Shown: one piece after another, positions 1-11,400 of the stretch
How the letters are laid out: each line of letters opens with the position of its first letter
Numbering within the stretch: position 1 is the stretch's first letter
Source of the DNA: Streptomyces malaysiensis subsp. samsunensis
GTDB lineage: Bacteria; Actinomycetota; Actinomycetes; Streptomycetales; Streptomycetaceae
Reading direction: 5' to 3'
Assembly (NCBI RefSeq): GCF_024519315.1
Contig: NZ_JANIIC010000004.1
Span: forward strand, 62,001-126,000
Length of the DNA: 64,000 nt
Position numbers and translations under genes: made by a program
Notes under the pieces: generated by a model
The model's input: the letters and a program-made list of their open reading frames with translations, nothing else
The model's database searches: none
Told to the model about the DNA's origin: nothing

Positions 1-634
1 CGCCGCCCTGCGCCCGGATCTGATCGTCGCGGTCTACTCCGAGATCGACAAGCCCGCCTACGACAAGCTCTCCAAGATCGCCCCGACGGTGGCCCGTACC
101 AAGAAGGAGAAGGAGCCCTTCAGCGCGCCCTGGCAGGACAACGCGCTCCACATCGCCAAGGCACTCGGCAAGGCGAAGGAGGGCGAGAAGAAGGTGGCGG
201 ACATCCAGGGCAAGCTCGCCGCGGCCGGGAAGGCGCACCCGAAGTTCGCCGACCGGACCGCCGTGGTGCTGTCCTGGTACGAGAACTCCGTGGCGCCGTT
301 CACCTCCACCGATGTGCGCGGGCGGCTGGTGACGGGCATCGGCTTCACCTACCGGACCGCGATCGACAAGATCGCGGGTGGCAACTTCTACACCAAACTC
401 TCGCCCGAGCGCGTCGACCTGGTCGACGTCGACCGCGTCTTCGTCATTAACGACAAGGCGGACACCCAGGCGCTGAAGAAGTTCAAGCTCTTCGCCAACC
501 TGGACGCCGTGAAGAAGGGGAACGTGTCGTACCTGCCGGACAGCGAGGGCCCGGCGGTCGGCGCGGCCATCTCCCAGGGCACGCTGCTGTCGATGCCGTA
601 CGCGATCGACGAGCTCGTCAAGTCGGCCGAGTAG
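1..634 (+). CDS. cchF: Siderophore ABC transporter substrate-binding protein, 3' part
   Basis: The last ~210 codons of a ferric-siderophore periplasmic-type binding protein; the reading frame is open from base 2 and the gene begins outside the window. Visible family features are the PDLIVAVYSE strand followed by YDKLSKIAPTV, and a C-terminal lobe ending in a long helix (AISQGTLLSMPYAIDEL). In Gram-positives such proteins are lipoproteins that hand ferric siderophore to a permease; the signal peptide cannot be seen here. It ends 3 nt before cchG, so the two are probably cotranscribed. The assignment to CchF rests on gene order: it precedes cchG and the coelichelin synthetase exactly as in S. 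coelicolor. The family call is firm; the exact ligand is inferred from context. Confidence 0.88.
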   Translation, partial: AALRPDLIVAVYSEIDKPAYDKLSKIAPTVARTKKEKEPFSAPWQDNALHIAKALGKAKEGEKKVADIQGKLAAAGKAHPKFADRTAVVLSWYENSVAPFTSTDVRGRLVTGIGFTYRTAIDKIAGGNFYTKLSPERVDLVDVDRVFVINDKADTQALKKFKLFANLDAVKKGNVSYLPDSEGPAVGAAISQGTLLSMPYAIDELVKSAE

Positions 635-637
635 GAC

Positions 638-2425
638 GTGAGCGCCACCGATACGCGCGTCGCCCCGGCAACTCTGCGCACGGCGACCGGACATGAGGCC
701 ACCCGCTGGGTCGCGGCACACTGCCGCGGTGTGCCATGGCTGACGGCCGCCACCGTCCTCACCACGGTGGCCGGGGCGGCGCTCCAGGTGCTGCCGGTGC
801 TGCTGCTGGGCCGGGTGGTCGACGGAGTGGTTCAGGGCGAATCGCAGTCGGTGCTGGTCGTGATCGGTGCCCTGATGGCGGCCGCCGCGCTGCTCGGAGC
901 GGCGGCCGCCGCGGTGTCGACCTATCTGATCGGGCGACTGGGCGCGGATCTGCTGGCGCGGTTGCGCGAAGGCGCCGTCCGGGCGGTGCTCGGGATGCCG
1001 AGCGCACGGATCGAGCAGGTCGGCCGGGGAGATGTGCTGTCCCGGGTCGGCGATGACGTGGCCGTCATCTCCAAGGGCATCCGCACGGCCATCCCCACGG
1101 TGTTCTCGGCGGGAGTGCTGGTCGCCATCGCCACGGTCGGCATGTTCGGACTGGACTGGCGGCTCGGGCTGGCGGGCGCCGCCGCGCTGCCCGCGTACGC
1201 GCTGGCCCTGCGCTGGTACCTCCCCCGGTCCGCACCGCTCTACCGGAAGCAGCGGGTGGCCCAGGCCGACCGGGCGCAGGCGCTGATCAGCGGCCTGAAC
1301 GGGATCGACACGGTCCGGGCGTACCGCCTCGAGGACGCCTTCCGGGAGAAGGTCACCCGTGAGTCCTGGCGGGTGCGCGATCTCGGTATCGAGGTGTTCC
1401 GGTTCTTCGGCCGGTTCGTCGGGCGGGAGAACCGCGCCGAGTTCATCGGACTGGTCCTGATCCTGGTGGTGGGCTACGCCCTGTTGGAGACCGGCGCCGC
1501 CAGCCTGGGCGAGGTGTCGGCCGCCCCACTGCTGTTCCACCGGCTGTTCACCCCGCTGGGCCTCATCATGTTCACCTTCGACGAGGCGCAGAAGTCGGGC
1601 GCGAGCCTGACCCGGCTGGTCGGAGTGGTGGCCGAGGACGCCGAGAACCGGCTGGTGGGCGACCCGGCCGTGGCGCCGGCGGACGCCGCGCCCCTGCCGG
1701 TGACGGTGGAGGGCCTGACGTATCGCTACCCGGGCGCCGAGGAGCCGGTCCTGCGGGAGGTCGGTCTCACGATCCCGGCCGGAGGCTCGCTCGCGCTGGT
1801 GGGCGCCACGGGCGCGGGCAAGACGACCCTGGCCGCGCTGATCGCGGGCATCGGGACCCCGCAGTCCGGAACGGTGCGCATCGGGCCGACCGACCTCGCC
1901 GGTCTGGACGAGGCCGGGGCGCGGGCCCTGGTGAGCATCCTGACGCAGGAGACCCATGTGTTCTCCGGTCCGCTCGCCGACGACCTGCGGCTCGCCGCGC
2001 CGGGGGCGTCCGACGCCGAGTTGCTGGGCGCGTTGCGCACGGTCGGCGCCGACGGATGGGTCGAGGCGCTGCCCGACGGGCTGAACACCCCGGTCGGGGA
2101 GGGGGGTGAGCGCCTGGACGTCACCAAGGTCGCCCAGCTCGCCCTGGCCCGGCTGGTGCTGAGCCGGTCGCCGGTCGTGGTGCTGGACGAGTCGACGGCG
2201 GAGGCGGGCAGCGAAGGCGCCGCCGAGCTGGAGCGGGCCGTGCTGGCCGCGTGCTCGGGCCGGACCACGCTGTTCGTGGCGCACCGGCTGACCCAGGCGG
2301 TGGCGGCCGACCGGATCGCCGTACTGGACGCCGGACGTGTCGTGGAGCAGGGGACCCATGAGGCGCTGGTGGCTCAGGGCGGCCGGTACGCGCGACTGTG
2401 GCGGGCCTGGCGAGAGATCGGTTAG
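638..2425 (+). CDS. cchG: ABC half-exporter CchG (permease fused to ATPase, degenerate signature)
   Basis: 595 aa, GTG start 3 nt after the upstream stop. An N-terminal six-helix exporter domain (about residues 35-330) is fused to an ATPase domain (about 350-590). Walker A is intact (GATGAGKTT, ~residues 389-397), the Q-loop is intact (LTQETHVF) and Walker B with the catalytic Glu is intact (VVVLDEST, ~515). The ABC signature is not: where LSGGQ should stand the sequence reads GERLDVTKVAQLALARL. This mirrors the opposite defect in CchI downstream, so the two probably pair. Likely role: membrane transport for coelichelin, export by analogy with other fused half-exporters in siderophore loci. 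Uptake of the ferric form cannot be excluded, because cchF lies immediately upstream. Confidence 0.88.
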   Translation: MSATDTRVAPATLRTATGHEATRWVAAHCRGVPWLTAATVLTTVAGAALQVLPVLLLGRVVDGVVQGESQSVLVVIGALMAAAALLGAAAAAVSTYLIGRLGADLLARLREGAVRAVLGMPSARIEQVGRGDVLSRVGDDVAVISKGIRTAIPTVFSAGVLVAIATVGMFGLDWRLGLAGAAALPAYALALRWYLPRSAPLYRKQRVAQADRAQALISGLNGIDTVRAYRLEDAFREKVTRESWRVRDLGIEVFRFFGRFVGRENRAEFIGLVLILVVGYALLETGAASLGEVSAAPLLFHRLFTPLGLIMFTFDEAQKSGASLTRLVGVVAEDAENRLVGDPAVAPADAAPLPVTVEGLTYRYPGAEEPVLREVGLTIPAGGSLALVGATGAGKTTLAALIAGIGTPQSGTVRIGPTDLAGLDEAGARALVSILTQETHVFSGPLADDLRLAAPGASDAELLGALRTVGADGWVEALPDGLNTPVGEGGERLDVTKVAQLALARLVLSRSPVVVLDESTAEAGSEGAAELERAVLAACSGRTTLFVAHRLTQAVAADRIAVLDAGRVVEQGTHEALVAQGGRYARLWRAWREIG

Positions 2426-2455
2426 GTAATCCTAAGTTAGGTTGGGCTAACTTTC
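2422..2455 (+). promoter_or_regulatory. Two overlapping iron boxes (DmdR/IdeR type) upstream of cchH
   Basis: Between the cchG stop and the cchH start lie TTAGGTTGGGCTAACTTTC (2437-2455) and a weaker overlapping copy TTAGGTAATCCTAAGTTAG (2422-2440). Both resemble the Streptomyces iron box, TTAGGTTAGGCTCACCTAA as I recall it. The overlapping offset suggests binding of two repressor dimers. This gives cchH, and probably cchI, its own iron-repressed promoter rather than depending only on readthrough from cchG. Confidence 0.8.
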
Positions 2456-2483
2456 GTGCCGTGGAAGGGACGCTGAGTCTTCG

Positions 2484-5400
2484 ATGATGGAACCGAGCGC
2501 TCGTCTCGTACTGCTCACCCCCGCCCGACTGGCCGGCGTACGGCGGCGAGTCGGCGGCTACTCCGACAGGACCATCGCCGAAGCGTGCGCCATCGGGCTG
2601 TCGTACTGGGCGACGGGCGAAAGTCCCGAGGGCATCGACCTCACTCCCGGCACGCTGTTCGCCGATGTTCTCGGGTGGGTCGACAACGGCGGGGCCGGGC
2701 CCGCCGGTTGGCGGGTCGGCGCCGACGGCCGGAGCATCGCCGCCCCGGCAGGCGTCGCGCTCGCCGACGCCCAGCTCGCCCTCGACGACCTGGCCGACTT
2801 CCCGGACCGGCCCATCGGCACCATCGGCCCGGCAGGCATGGCCGCGCGGCTGGAGTCCCTGGCCGAGTGGAACGACACGCGGGCCGACCGGGACCGCCCG
2901 ACCATCGTGGAGATGTTCCGCGAGCAGGCGCGGACCAGGCCGGACGCCGTCGCCATCGTCGACGAGCACAGGTCCCTGACGTACCGTCAGGCGGCCGCCA
3001 TGTCGAGTCAGCTGGCCCACCATCTGATCGACCGCGGACTCGACCGCGAACAGGTCGTCGGCATCTCGCTGGACCGCTCTGCCGACATGGTGATCGGGCT
3101 GCTCGCCGTGGTCCAGGCGGGGGCCGCGTTCGTGCCGCTCGATCCGCGGTGGCCCGCCGCACGCCGCGCCGTCGTCATCGAGGACGCCGGGGTCGTCGTG
3201 CAGCTCAACCACTCCGGCGAACACGACCCGGGCGAACCGGAAGCCGTGGCCGTCGACCTCGGCGACTGGGGGTTCGGTGCCCACCCCACCGAGGGGACCG
3301 GAATCACCGTCCCCGGCGCGGCCCTGGCATACGTGATCTTCACATCCGGTTCGACCGGCCGGCCCAAGGGCGCGATGATCCGGCACGAGGCGATCAGCGA
3401 GCGCCTGCTGTGGCAGGTGAACGAGATCCTGGGCTTCGGCCACGACGACGCGTCGCTGTTCAAGGCGCCGCTGTCCTTCGACATCTCCATCAACGAGATC
3501 TTCCTGCCGCTGGTCTGCGGCGCCCGGCTGGTGGTCCTGCGGCCCGGCGGCGAACGCGACCCGCACCATCTGCTGAGCGTGATAGCCGAGCAGCGGGTCA
3601 CCTTCACCTATCTGGTGTCGTCCATGCTGGACGTGCTGCTGGAGATGGCGGGCGACTCCGGCCGCCTCGACAGCCTGCGGCATGTGTGGTGCGGCGGCGA
3701 GGTGCTCACCCCGGAGCTGTACGAACGGTTCCGCGGCAAGCTGGACATCCCCCTGTACCACGGCTACGGTCCGGCCGAGACGACGATCGGCGTCTCCCAT
3801 GTGATCTACCGGGGCGCGGCGGAACGCCTGTCCACCTCGATCGGCAAGGCCAACCCCAACACCCAGCTGTATGTGCTGGACGACGAACTGCGCCCGGTCC
3901 CGGTCGGGGTCGGCGGCGAGCTCTACGCGGGAGGGTTCCTCCTGGGGCGCGGATACGTGGGCGCGCCCGGCCTGACTGCGTCCCGGTTCGTCGCCAACCC
4001 CTTCGCCGACGACGGTTCCCGGCTGTACCGGACCGGTGACCTCGCCCGGTTCCACCCGGATGGATCGCTGGACTTCCTCGGCCGGGCCGACAACCAGATC
4101 AAGATCCGCGGTATGCGGCTGGAGATCGAGGACGTCGAGGCCGGTCTCGCGGAGCACCCCGGCGTACGGCACACCTGCGTCGTCGCCAAGCAGAACGCCG
4201 CGGGCGGCACCTACCTGGTGGGCTATGTGATCCCGGTGGCCGGGCGCAAGGACCTGCGGGCGGACGAGGTCACGGAGTGGGCCGGGGCGCACATGGTGGA
4301 GTACATGGTGCCCGCCCATATCGTGGTGATGGAGGAGTTCCCGCTCACCGCGAACGGCAAGCTGGACCGGCGCGCGCTGCCGGAGCCGGTGATCGGCGGG
4401 GGCCCGCTCGTCCCGCCCACCACGGAGGACGAGCGTGTGGTGTGCGCGGCGGTCGCGGCACTGCTGCGGCTCGACGAGGTCGGTGTCGACCAGGACTTCT
4501 TCCAGCTCGGCGGGGACAGCATCCTGGCGATCTCGCTGCTGAGCGCGTTGCGCGACGCCGGTCTCCATGTCACGGCACGGCAGATCTTCACCCACAGCAC
4601 GGTGGGCGCGCTGGCGGCGGTGGCGAGCCGTGAAGAGGTTTCCACGGTGGACCACCGCGATGTCGCGACCGGTCCGGTCGTGGGATCGCCCATCGTGCAG
4701 TGGCTCGGCGAGACCACCGACGCGATCGACGGCTTTGTGCAGTCGGTGGTGGTGAACACCCCGGCGGACCTGACCACCGGCGCTCTCGACGAGATCCTCG
4801 CCGCCCTCGTCCGGCGCCACGACATGCTGCGCGCCAAGCTGGTGCGCGGCGACGGCTGGAGCTTCGACATCCCGGAGGCCGGCCGGGCCGTCGCCGGGTG
4901 GCAGCAGAGCGACCGGCCGCTGGAGGAGTGCGTCGCGCTCGCCACCGAGGGGCTGGACCCGGCGGGCGGGGTGATGCTGCGCGCCGTCTGGCGGCGCGAG
5001 GCACGGCAGCTGGTCCTGGTCGCCCATCATGTGGTGATCGACGGCGTGTCCTGGCGGGTCCTGATGGAGGACCTGGCCACGGCGTGGCGCCAGTTCGCCT
5101 CGGGCGCCCCGATCGAGCTGCCACCGGTGGGCACGTCGTTCCGGCGCTGGACACAGCTGCTGGAGCGCGCGGCGTTCGACGCGGACAGCGCCTACTACCG
5201 GCGCCCGCTGCCGGGTACGGACCAGCCGGTGGGCAGGCGCGCGCTGTCCGGCGACGACACCGTCGCGTGCGAGCGGGTCCGGACCCTCCCGGTCGGCCCC
5301 GGGGTCACGGCCGCGCTGCTGGGGGAGATTCCCGCGAAGTTCCACGCGGGCGTCAACGATGTGCTGCTCACCGCGCTCGCCGTCACCCTCGCCCGGTGGC

Positions 5401-8400
5401 GCCGCGACCTCGGACAGGACCAGACGTTCGCGCATATCGAACTCGAGGGGCACGGCCGCGAAGGGCGGTTCGTGGCGGGCTCCGCCGGTTTCGAGCCCGA
5501 ACTCTCGCGCACGGTGGGCTGGTTCACCACCCTGTTCCCGGTCACCGTGGACCCCGGCGCGGCGGCCGACTTCACCGCCCCCGAATACCTGGCCGCCGCG
5601 CTCAAGGCCGTCAAGGAAGACCTCGCCCGGGTGCCGGACAACGGCGTCTCCTACGGTGCGCTGCGCTATCTGACCCGCACCGGGTTCGACTCGCCCGCAC
5701 CGCAGGTGCTCTTCAACTACCTGGGCCGCTTCGATGCGGGCGAGTCCGGCGACTGGCAACTGTCCGGGCCCACGGGCCAGTTGGGGGAAAGGCGCGACCC
5801 GAGGATGCGCCTGCCGCGCGCCCTGGAGTTCAACGCCATCGCCGAACCCGCCCCGACCGGTGAGTACGAGCTGGTCACCACCGTCTCCTGGCCCGACGGG
5901 ATGTTCACCGACGAGGACATCACGGCCATCGGCGAGTACTTCCGGGAGACGCTGACCGCCCTCGCCGGGCTCGACCGGGGCGGCCACTCTCCCAGCGACT
6001 TCGGCCTGGTCCGGCTCACCCAGGCGGACGTCGACGCCCTGGACGGCCCGGCGCTGCGGGACATCCTGCCGCTGACTCCGTTGCAGGAGGGCCTGTACTT
6101 CCATTCGGTCTTCGACGACGACTCGGCGGGCTCCTACGTCGAGCAGCAGTTGCTGAAGCTGGACGGGGAGGTGGACGCCGACCGGCTCGCCGCGGCGGCC
6201 ACCCGGTTGCTCACGCTGTACCCGAACCTGGCCGCGCGGTTCGTGGCCCTGGCCGACGGTCGTGTGGTCTCCGTGCTGGAGGGCGGTGTTCGGGCGCCCT
6301 TCACCACACTGGACCGCCCCGGGATCACCGACGCCGAGATCCGCGAATACGCCGAGCGGGACCGGCGCACCGGGTTCGACCTGGCGACCGGCCCGCTGAT
6401 GCGGTACACGCTCATCCGTGCGGGCTCCGGCCGGAACATCCTGGTGCAGACCGTGCACCACATCATCGCCGACGGCTGGTCGGTGCCGCCGATGCTCCGG
6501 GCGCTGCTGGCCGAGTACCACACGCCGGGGACCACGTACCCGATCGGCGGCTTCCCCGACTATGTGCGCCGGCTCGCCGGACGCGACGCCGAGGAGAGCG
6601 ACCGGGTATGGGGCGAGCAACTCGCCGATCTGCCCGGCCCCTCGCTGGTCGCCGAGGGCCACACCCCGTCCGACCGGTTCGCCGACACCGCCGTGGAACC
6701 GGCCGACGACATCGACGCGGCCGTACGGTCGGCCGGGGTACCGCTGAGCGTGGCCGTGCACAGCGCCTGGGCGGTCACGCTGGGTTCCCTCCTGCACGGC
6801 CAGGACGTGGTGTTCGGTTCCACGGTGTCCGGCCGCGACGCGGACGTGCCCGGCATCGAGGACATGGTGGGTCTGTTCATCAACACCATCCCCGTACGCG
6901 CCCGTTGGGCCGCCACCACCACGGCACACGACCTCCTCGCCGCCGTCCGGGAACACCAGAGCGCGGTGCTGCCGCACCAGCATGTCTCGCTGGCCAGGAT
7001 CGGCCGCCACGCCGGGGCGGGCGCGCTCTTCGACACCCTGGTGGTGTTCGACGTCGCGACCGACCCGGCCGCCCTGCGGCGCCCCGGCGACACACTGGTC
7101 ATCACCGACATCGTCAACGAGGGCGCCCCGCACTACCCGTTGACACTGGTCGTCGAGCGCGTGGCCGACGGGCGTCCGCGCTTCAACCTGATCTACGACG
7201 GGGCACTGCTGCGGGAGGCGAGCGCCCGGACGATCCTGCACACGTTCACCCGAACCCTCACCGCTCTGCTCACCCGGCCGGACGCCCTGGTCGACGACCT
7301 GGCGCCCGGGAACGCCTCGCGTCCCGCGCCGATCAGCCCCGTGACCCTGGGCGCGCTGTTCGACGCCGCCGCCGACCGCGACCCGGCCGCCACCGCCGTC
7401 ACCCAGTGCGGCCTCGACGGCGGCAGCCGGTCCCTGACCTACGGCGCACTGGCCGAGGCGAAGCACGAACTGGCCTCGGCGCTGCGCGCGGCCGGCGTCG
7501 GGCCCGGCACCCGCGTCGCCGTCGCCGTCCCGCGCTCCCTCGAACAGGTCGTCGCCCTGGTCGCGGTGGTCACGGCGGGCGGCGCGTATGTGCCGCTGGA
7601 CCTGGCCCACCCGGACGAACGGCTGGAGTACATCCTCGCCGACTCCGCTCCGCAGGTGGTTCTGGTGGACGGTGAGCAGCGGGACCGCTTCACACGGATG
7701 CTGGACCGAGCGGGCGTGAGCGCCCGGGTGCTCGTGCGGGGAGACGAACCGCCGGCGGGGGACACGACCGGCCCCGAGCCCGGCTGGCACGACCCCGCGT
7801 ATGTGATCTACACATCCGGATCGACCGGCCGGCCCAAGGGCGTCGTCGTCCCGCACTCCAGCGTGGTGACGCTGCTCGCGAACACCCGGCCCGAGATGGA
7901 CTTCGGCCCGCATGACGTATGGGTCCAGTTCCACTCGTACGCCTTCGACTTCGCGGTCTGGGAGCTGTGGGGCGCGCTGGTCCACGGCGGTGAGCTGCTG
8001 GTGCCGGAGTACGGACTGACGCGCTCTCCGGTCGACTTCCACCGGCTGGTCCGCGAACGCGGTGTCACCGTGCTCAATCAGACCCCTTCGGCGTTCTACC
8101 AGTTCATCGAGGCCGACCGGCATGCCGATGAGCCGGTCACCGCACTGCGCCGGATCATCTTCGGCGGCGAGGCGCTGGATCCCGGGCGGCTGCGCGGCTG
8201 GGTCGAGCGGTACGGCACCGGCTCGCCCGAGCTGGTCAATATGTACGGCATCACCGAGACCACCGTCCATGTCACCCACCGGGTGCTGACCGACGAGGAC
8301 TTCGGCTCCGGCGACGACGTCAGCCCCATCGGCGGCCCGATCCCCGGGCTGGTCACCTACCTGCTCGACGACCGGCTCCGGCCGGTGGCACCGGGCCGGG

Positions 8401-11400
8401 TGGGCGCCATCTACGTCGCCGGGGACCAGGTGTCGCTGGGCTATCTGGGCAGGCCGGGGCTCACCGCGGGCCGGTTCGTGGCCGACCCGTTCGCGGGCGA
8501 CGGCTCCCGTATGTACCACACGGGCGACCTCGCCCGCCGCACGCTCGACGGCGATCTCGAGTTCACCGGCCGCGCCGACGACCAGGTTCAACTCAAGGGC
8601 TTCCGCGTCGAGTTGGGCGAGGTGGAGGCCGCGATCAGGGAACTCCCCGGCGTGGTCGACGCGGCCGTCACCGTGGCGGACACCGGTGACCACCTGGTCG
8701 CACACATCGTGGGCCGGGTGCCTCGCGATATCACCGGCCCGCTGTCCGCGAAGCTGCCCGCGCATATGGTGCCCGGCCGGAATCTGCCGGTCGCGGCCCT
8801 GCCGCTGACGGTCAACGGCAAACTGGACCGGAAGGCCCTGGCCGAGCGGGTCGCACAGTCCGCTGAGGACCAGGACCACACCCCGCAGGCCGGGAGTGAT
8901 TCCGCGCTCGCCGCGCTCGTCGACATCTTCGCCGAGGCCCTGCCCGGCTCCGCCGTCGACGCCGACACCGACTTCTTCCGGGCCGGAGGTGACAGCATCG
9001 TCGCCATCACCGTGGTCAACCGGGCCAGGGCGCTCGGTCTGCCGATCGCGCCCAGGGACGTGTTCCTGCGCCGGACACCGCGCGCGCTCGCCGGGAACGT
9101 GGCGACGCGCCCGCCACGGGAGGCGGCCGCCACGCCGGCCCGCCACGGGGACGGCCCGCTGACGCCGACGCCGATCATCCTGCGGCAGCGCGAAATCGGG
9201 GGCTCGCTCGCCCGGTTCGCCCAGGCCAGGACGCTGGTGGCCGCCGAGGGCGTCACCTTCGCCGACATCGAGCGCGCGGCGAACGCCGTCGTGGCCGCAC
9301 ACCCGGTCCTCCGGCTGCGGCTGCGCGTCCGGCACGGGGTGTGGGAGCTGCGCACCGAACCCGAGCGTGAGATCACCGTCGTACGGGCGGACACGACCGA
9401 CGCGACAGAGGCGGCGAACGAAGCAGCCGGACGGCTCGATCCGGAGTCCGGCCACATCATCGCGTTCTCATGGCTGGCGGCGAGCCGGACCCTGGTGGTC
9501 ACCGTGCACCACCTCGCGGTCGACGCGGTGTCCTGGCTGATCCTGCTGGACGACCTCGCCACCGCCCTGCGCGGGGCGCCCCTGGCACCGCCGACCACGT
9601 CGTACGCCGAGTACGCCGAAGCGCTCACCCTCCAGTCCACCCATGCGATCGACGATCTCGGGCACTGGGCCACCACGCTCCGGGCTCCTGAACTGCTGCC
9701 CGCCCTCGGGGAGTCGCGCGAGACCACCGTCGTGCTCGCCCCCGATGTGAGCGACCGCGTCACGCGTACCGCGCCCGCCGCACTCGGCGTCGGCCTCACC
9801 GAATTGCTGTGCGGCGCACTGCGCACCGCGCTGACCCACATCCAGCCGTCGCCCACCGATCTCGCGATCGAGCTGGAGCGGCACGGCCGGGTCCCGGCGC
9901 TGGAACACCATGACTACACCCGTACGGTCGGCTGGTTCACCTCCATCGCGCCCGTGCGGCTCACGGCACACACCGACCCCGTGGCGGCGGCCCGCGAGAT
10001 CGCCGAACGCCAGCCCGACGAGCGCGGGCACCTCGCCTACGGCCTGCTCAGATATCTCAACCCGCAGACCGCTCCGCTGCTGGAGACCCGCCCGCAGGTG
10101 CTGTTCAACTACCTCGGCCGGGGCGGTGAGTCCCAGGTGCCGCATATCACCGGCGGCGTGGGCAGTCCGTACGCCGTCGAGGTCAACGCGTGGACCGACG
10201 CGGCCACCGGCAGCCTGCACGCCGCCTTCACCCTCGCCGACGGCGTCCCCGACGAGATCACCGAGCACTGGCGGAGCGCGCTGGAGCACATCGCGGACGC
10301 CTCCGCGACGGCCGAGCGCACGGCACCGGTCACCCCGCTCCAGCGGGGCCTGTACTTCCAGGCCCAGATGGCCGGCTCGGCCGGACACTACGTGGCGCAG
10401 AGCTGGTTCACCTTCGACCGGCGCCTGGACACCGACGCCCTGTCCGAGGCCATGGCGCGGGTGATCGCGCGGCATCCGGTGGTGGGCGCCGGCTTCTCCA
10501 CCGACGACGACGGAAACCCGGTCCAGGTCCTCACGCCGGGCCGGCGGGTCGATGTCCACACGGTGCGGCTGTCGACGGACGCGGAAGTCGAGGACCTGCG
10601 CGCCCGGGACCGCGACACGGGATTCGACCCCGGTGAACCGCCGCTGATCCGGCTGACCGTGGTGCGTCTGCCCGACGGCCGCGACGGCCTGCTGCTGAGC
10701 TACCACCTGCTGTTGTGGGACGGCTGGTCCCGCGCGATCGTGCTGCGGGACCTGTTCGACGCCTACCGGGCCGTCGTGGCGGGCGAGCCGTTCGACCCGG
10801 CCCCGGCCACCCCGAGCTTCGAGGACCACGCCCGGACGCTCGCCGCCCGGGACACCGCCGCGTCGGAACGCTTCTGGGCGGAGCGGCTGGCCGGTCTCCC
10901 CGGCCCGACGCTGCTCGCCGGACGGGCGCCGTCCCTCTCGGAGGAGCCGCCGCGCGCGCTCGTGCACACGCTGTCCGCCGAGGGGTCGGAGCTGCTGCGG
11001 GAGGCGGCCAGGGCGCACGGCGTCACACTGAACTCGGTGCTGACCGGTGCGTTCGGCCTCCTGCTGGGCGCCCACACGGGCCGTGGTGACGCCGTGTTCG
11101 GCGTGACCGTCTCCGGCCGTGAGGGCGAGGGGCTGGACGGCATCGTCGGGGTGCTCCTCAACACCGTGCCCATGTGGACCCGGGCCCGGCCGGACGACAC
11201 CGTCGGGGAATACCTCTCCGCCGTGCAGACGGCCAGGGTCGAGGCGATGGACCACGAGCACCTCGGGCTCGGCGAGATCCAGCGGGCCACCGGGCATGAC
11301 ACCCTCTTCGACAACCTCTTCGTGCTCCAGAACTTCCTGGACCTGGACGGGCTCGCCGAGATGAACGCCCGGCACGGCATCACCTCGGTACAGGCAGACG

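Noticed and set aside
2121..9455. 7.3-kb open frame on the minus strand opposite cchG and cchH
   Set aside because: Translation is rich in Arg, Gly, Pro, Val and His without any domain; it is a mirror of strong third-position G/C bias in the real plus-strand synthetase.
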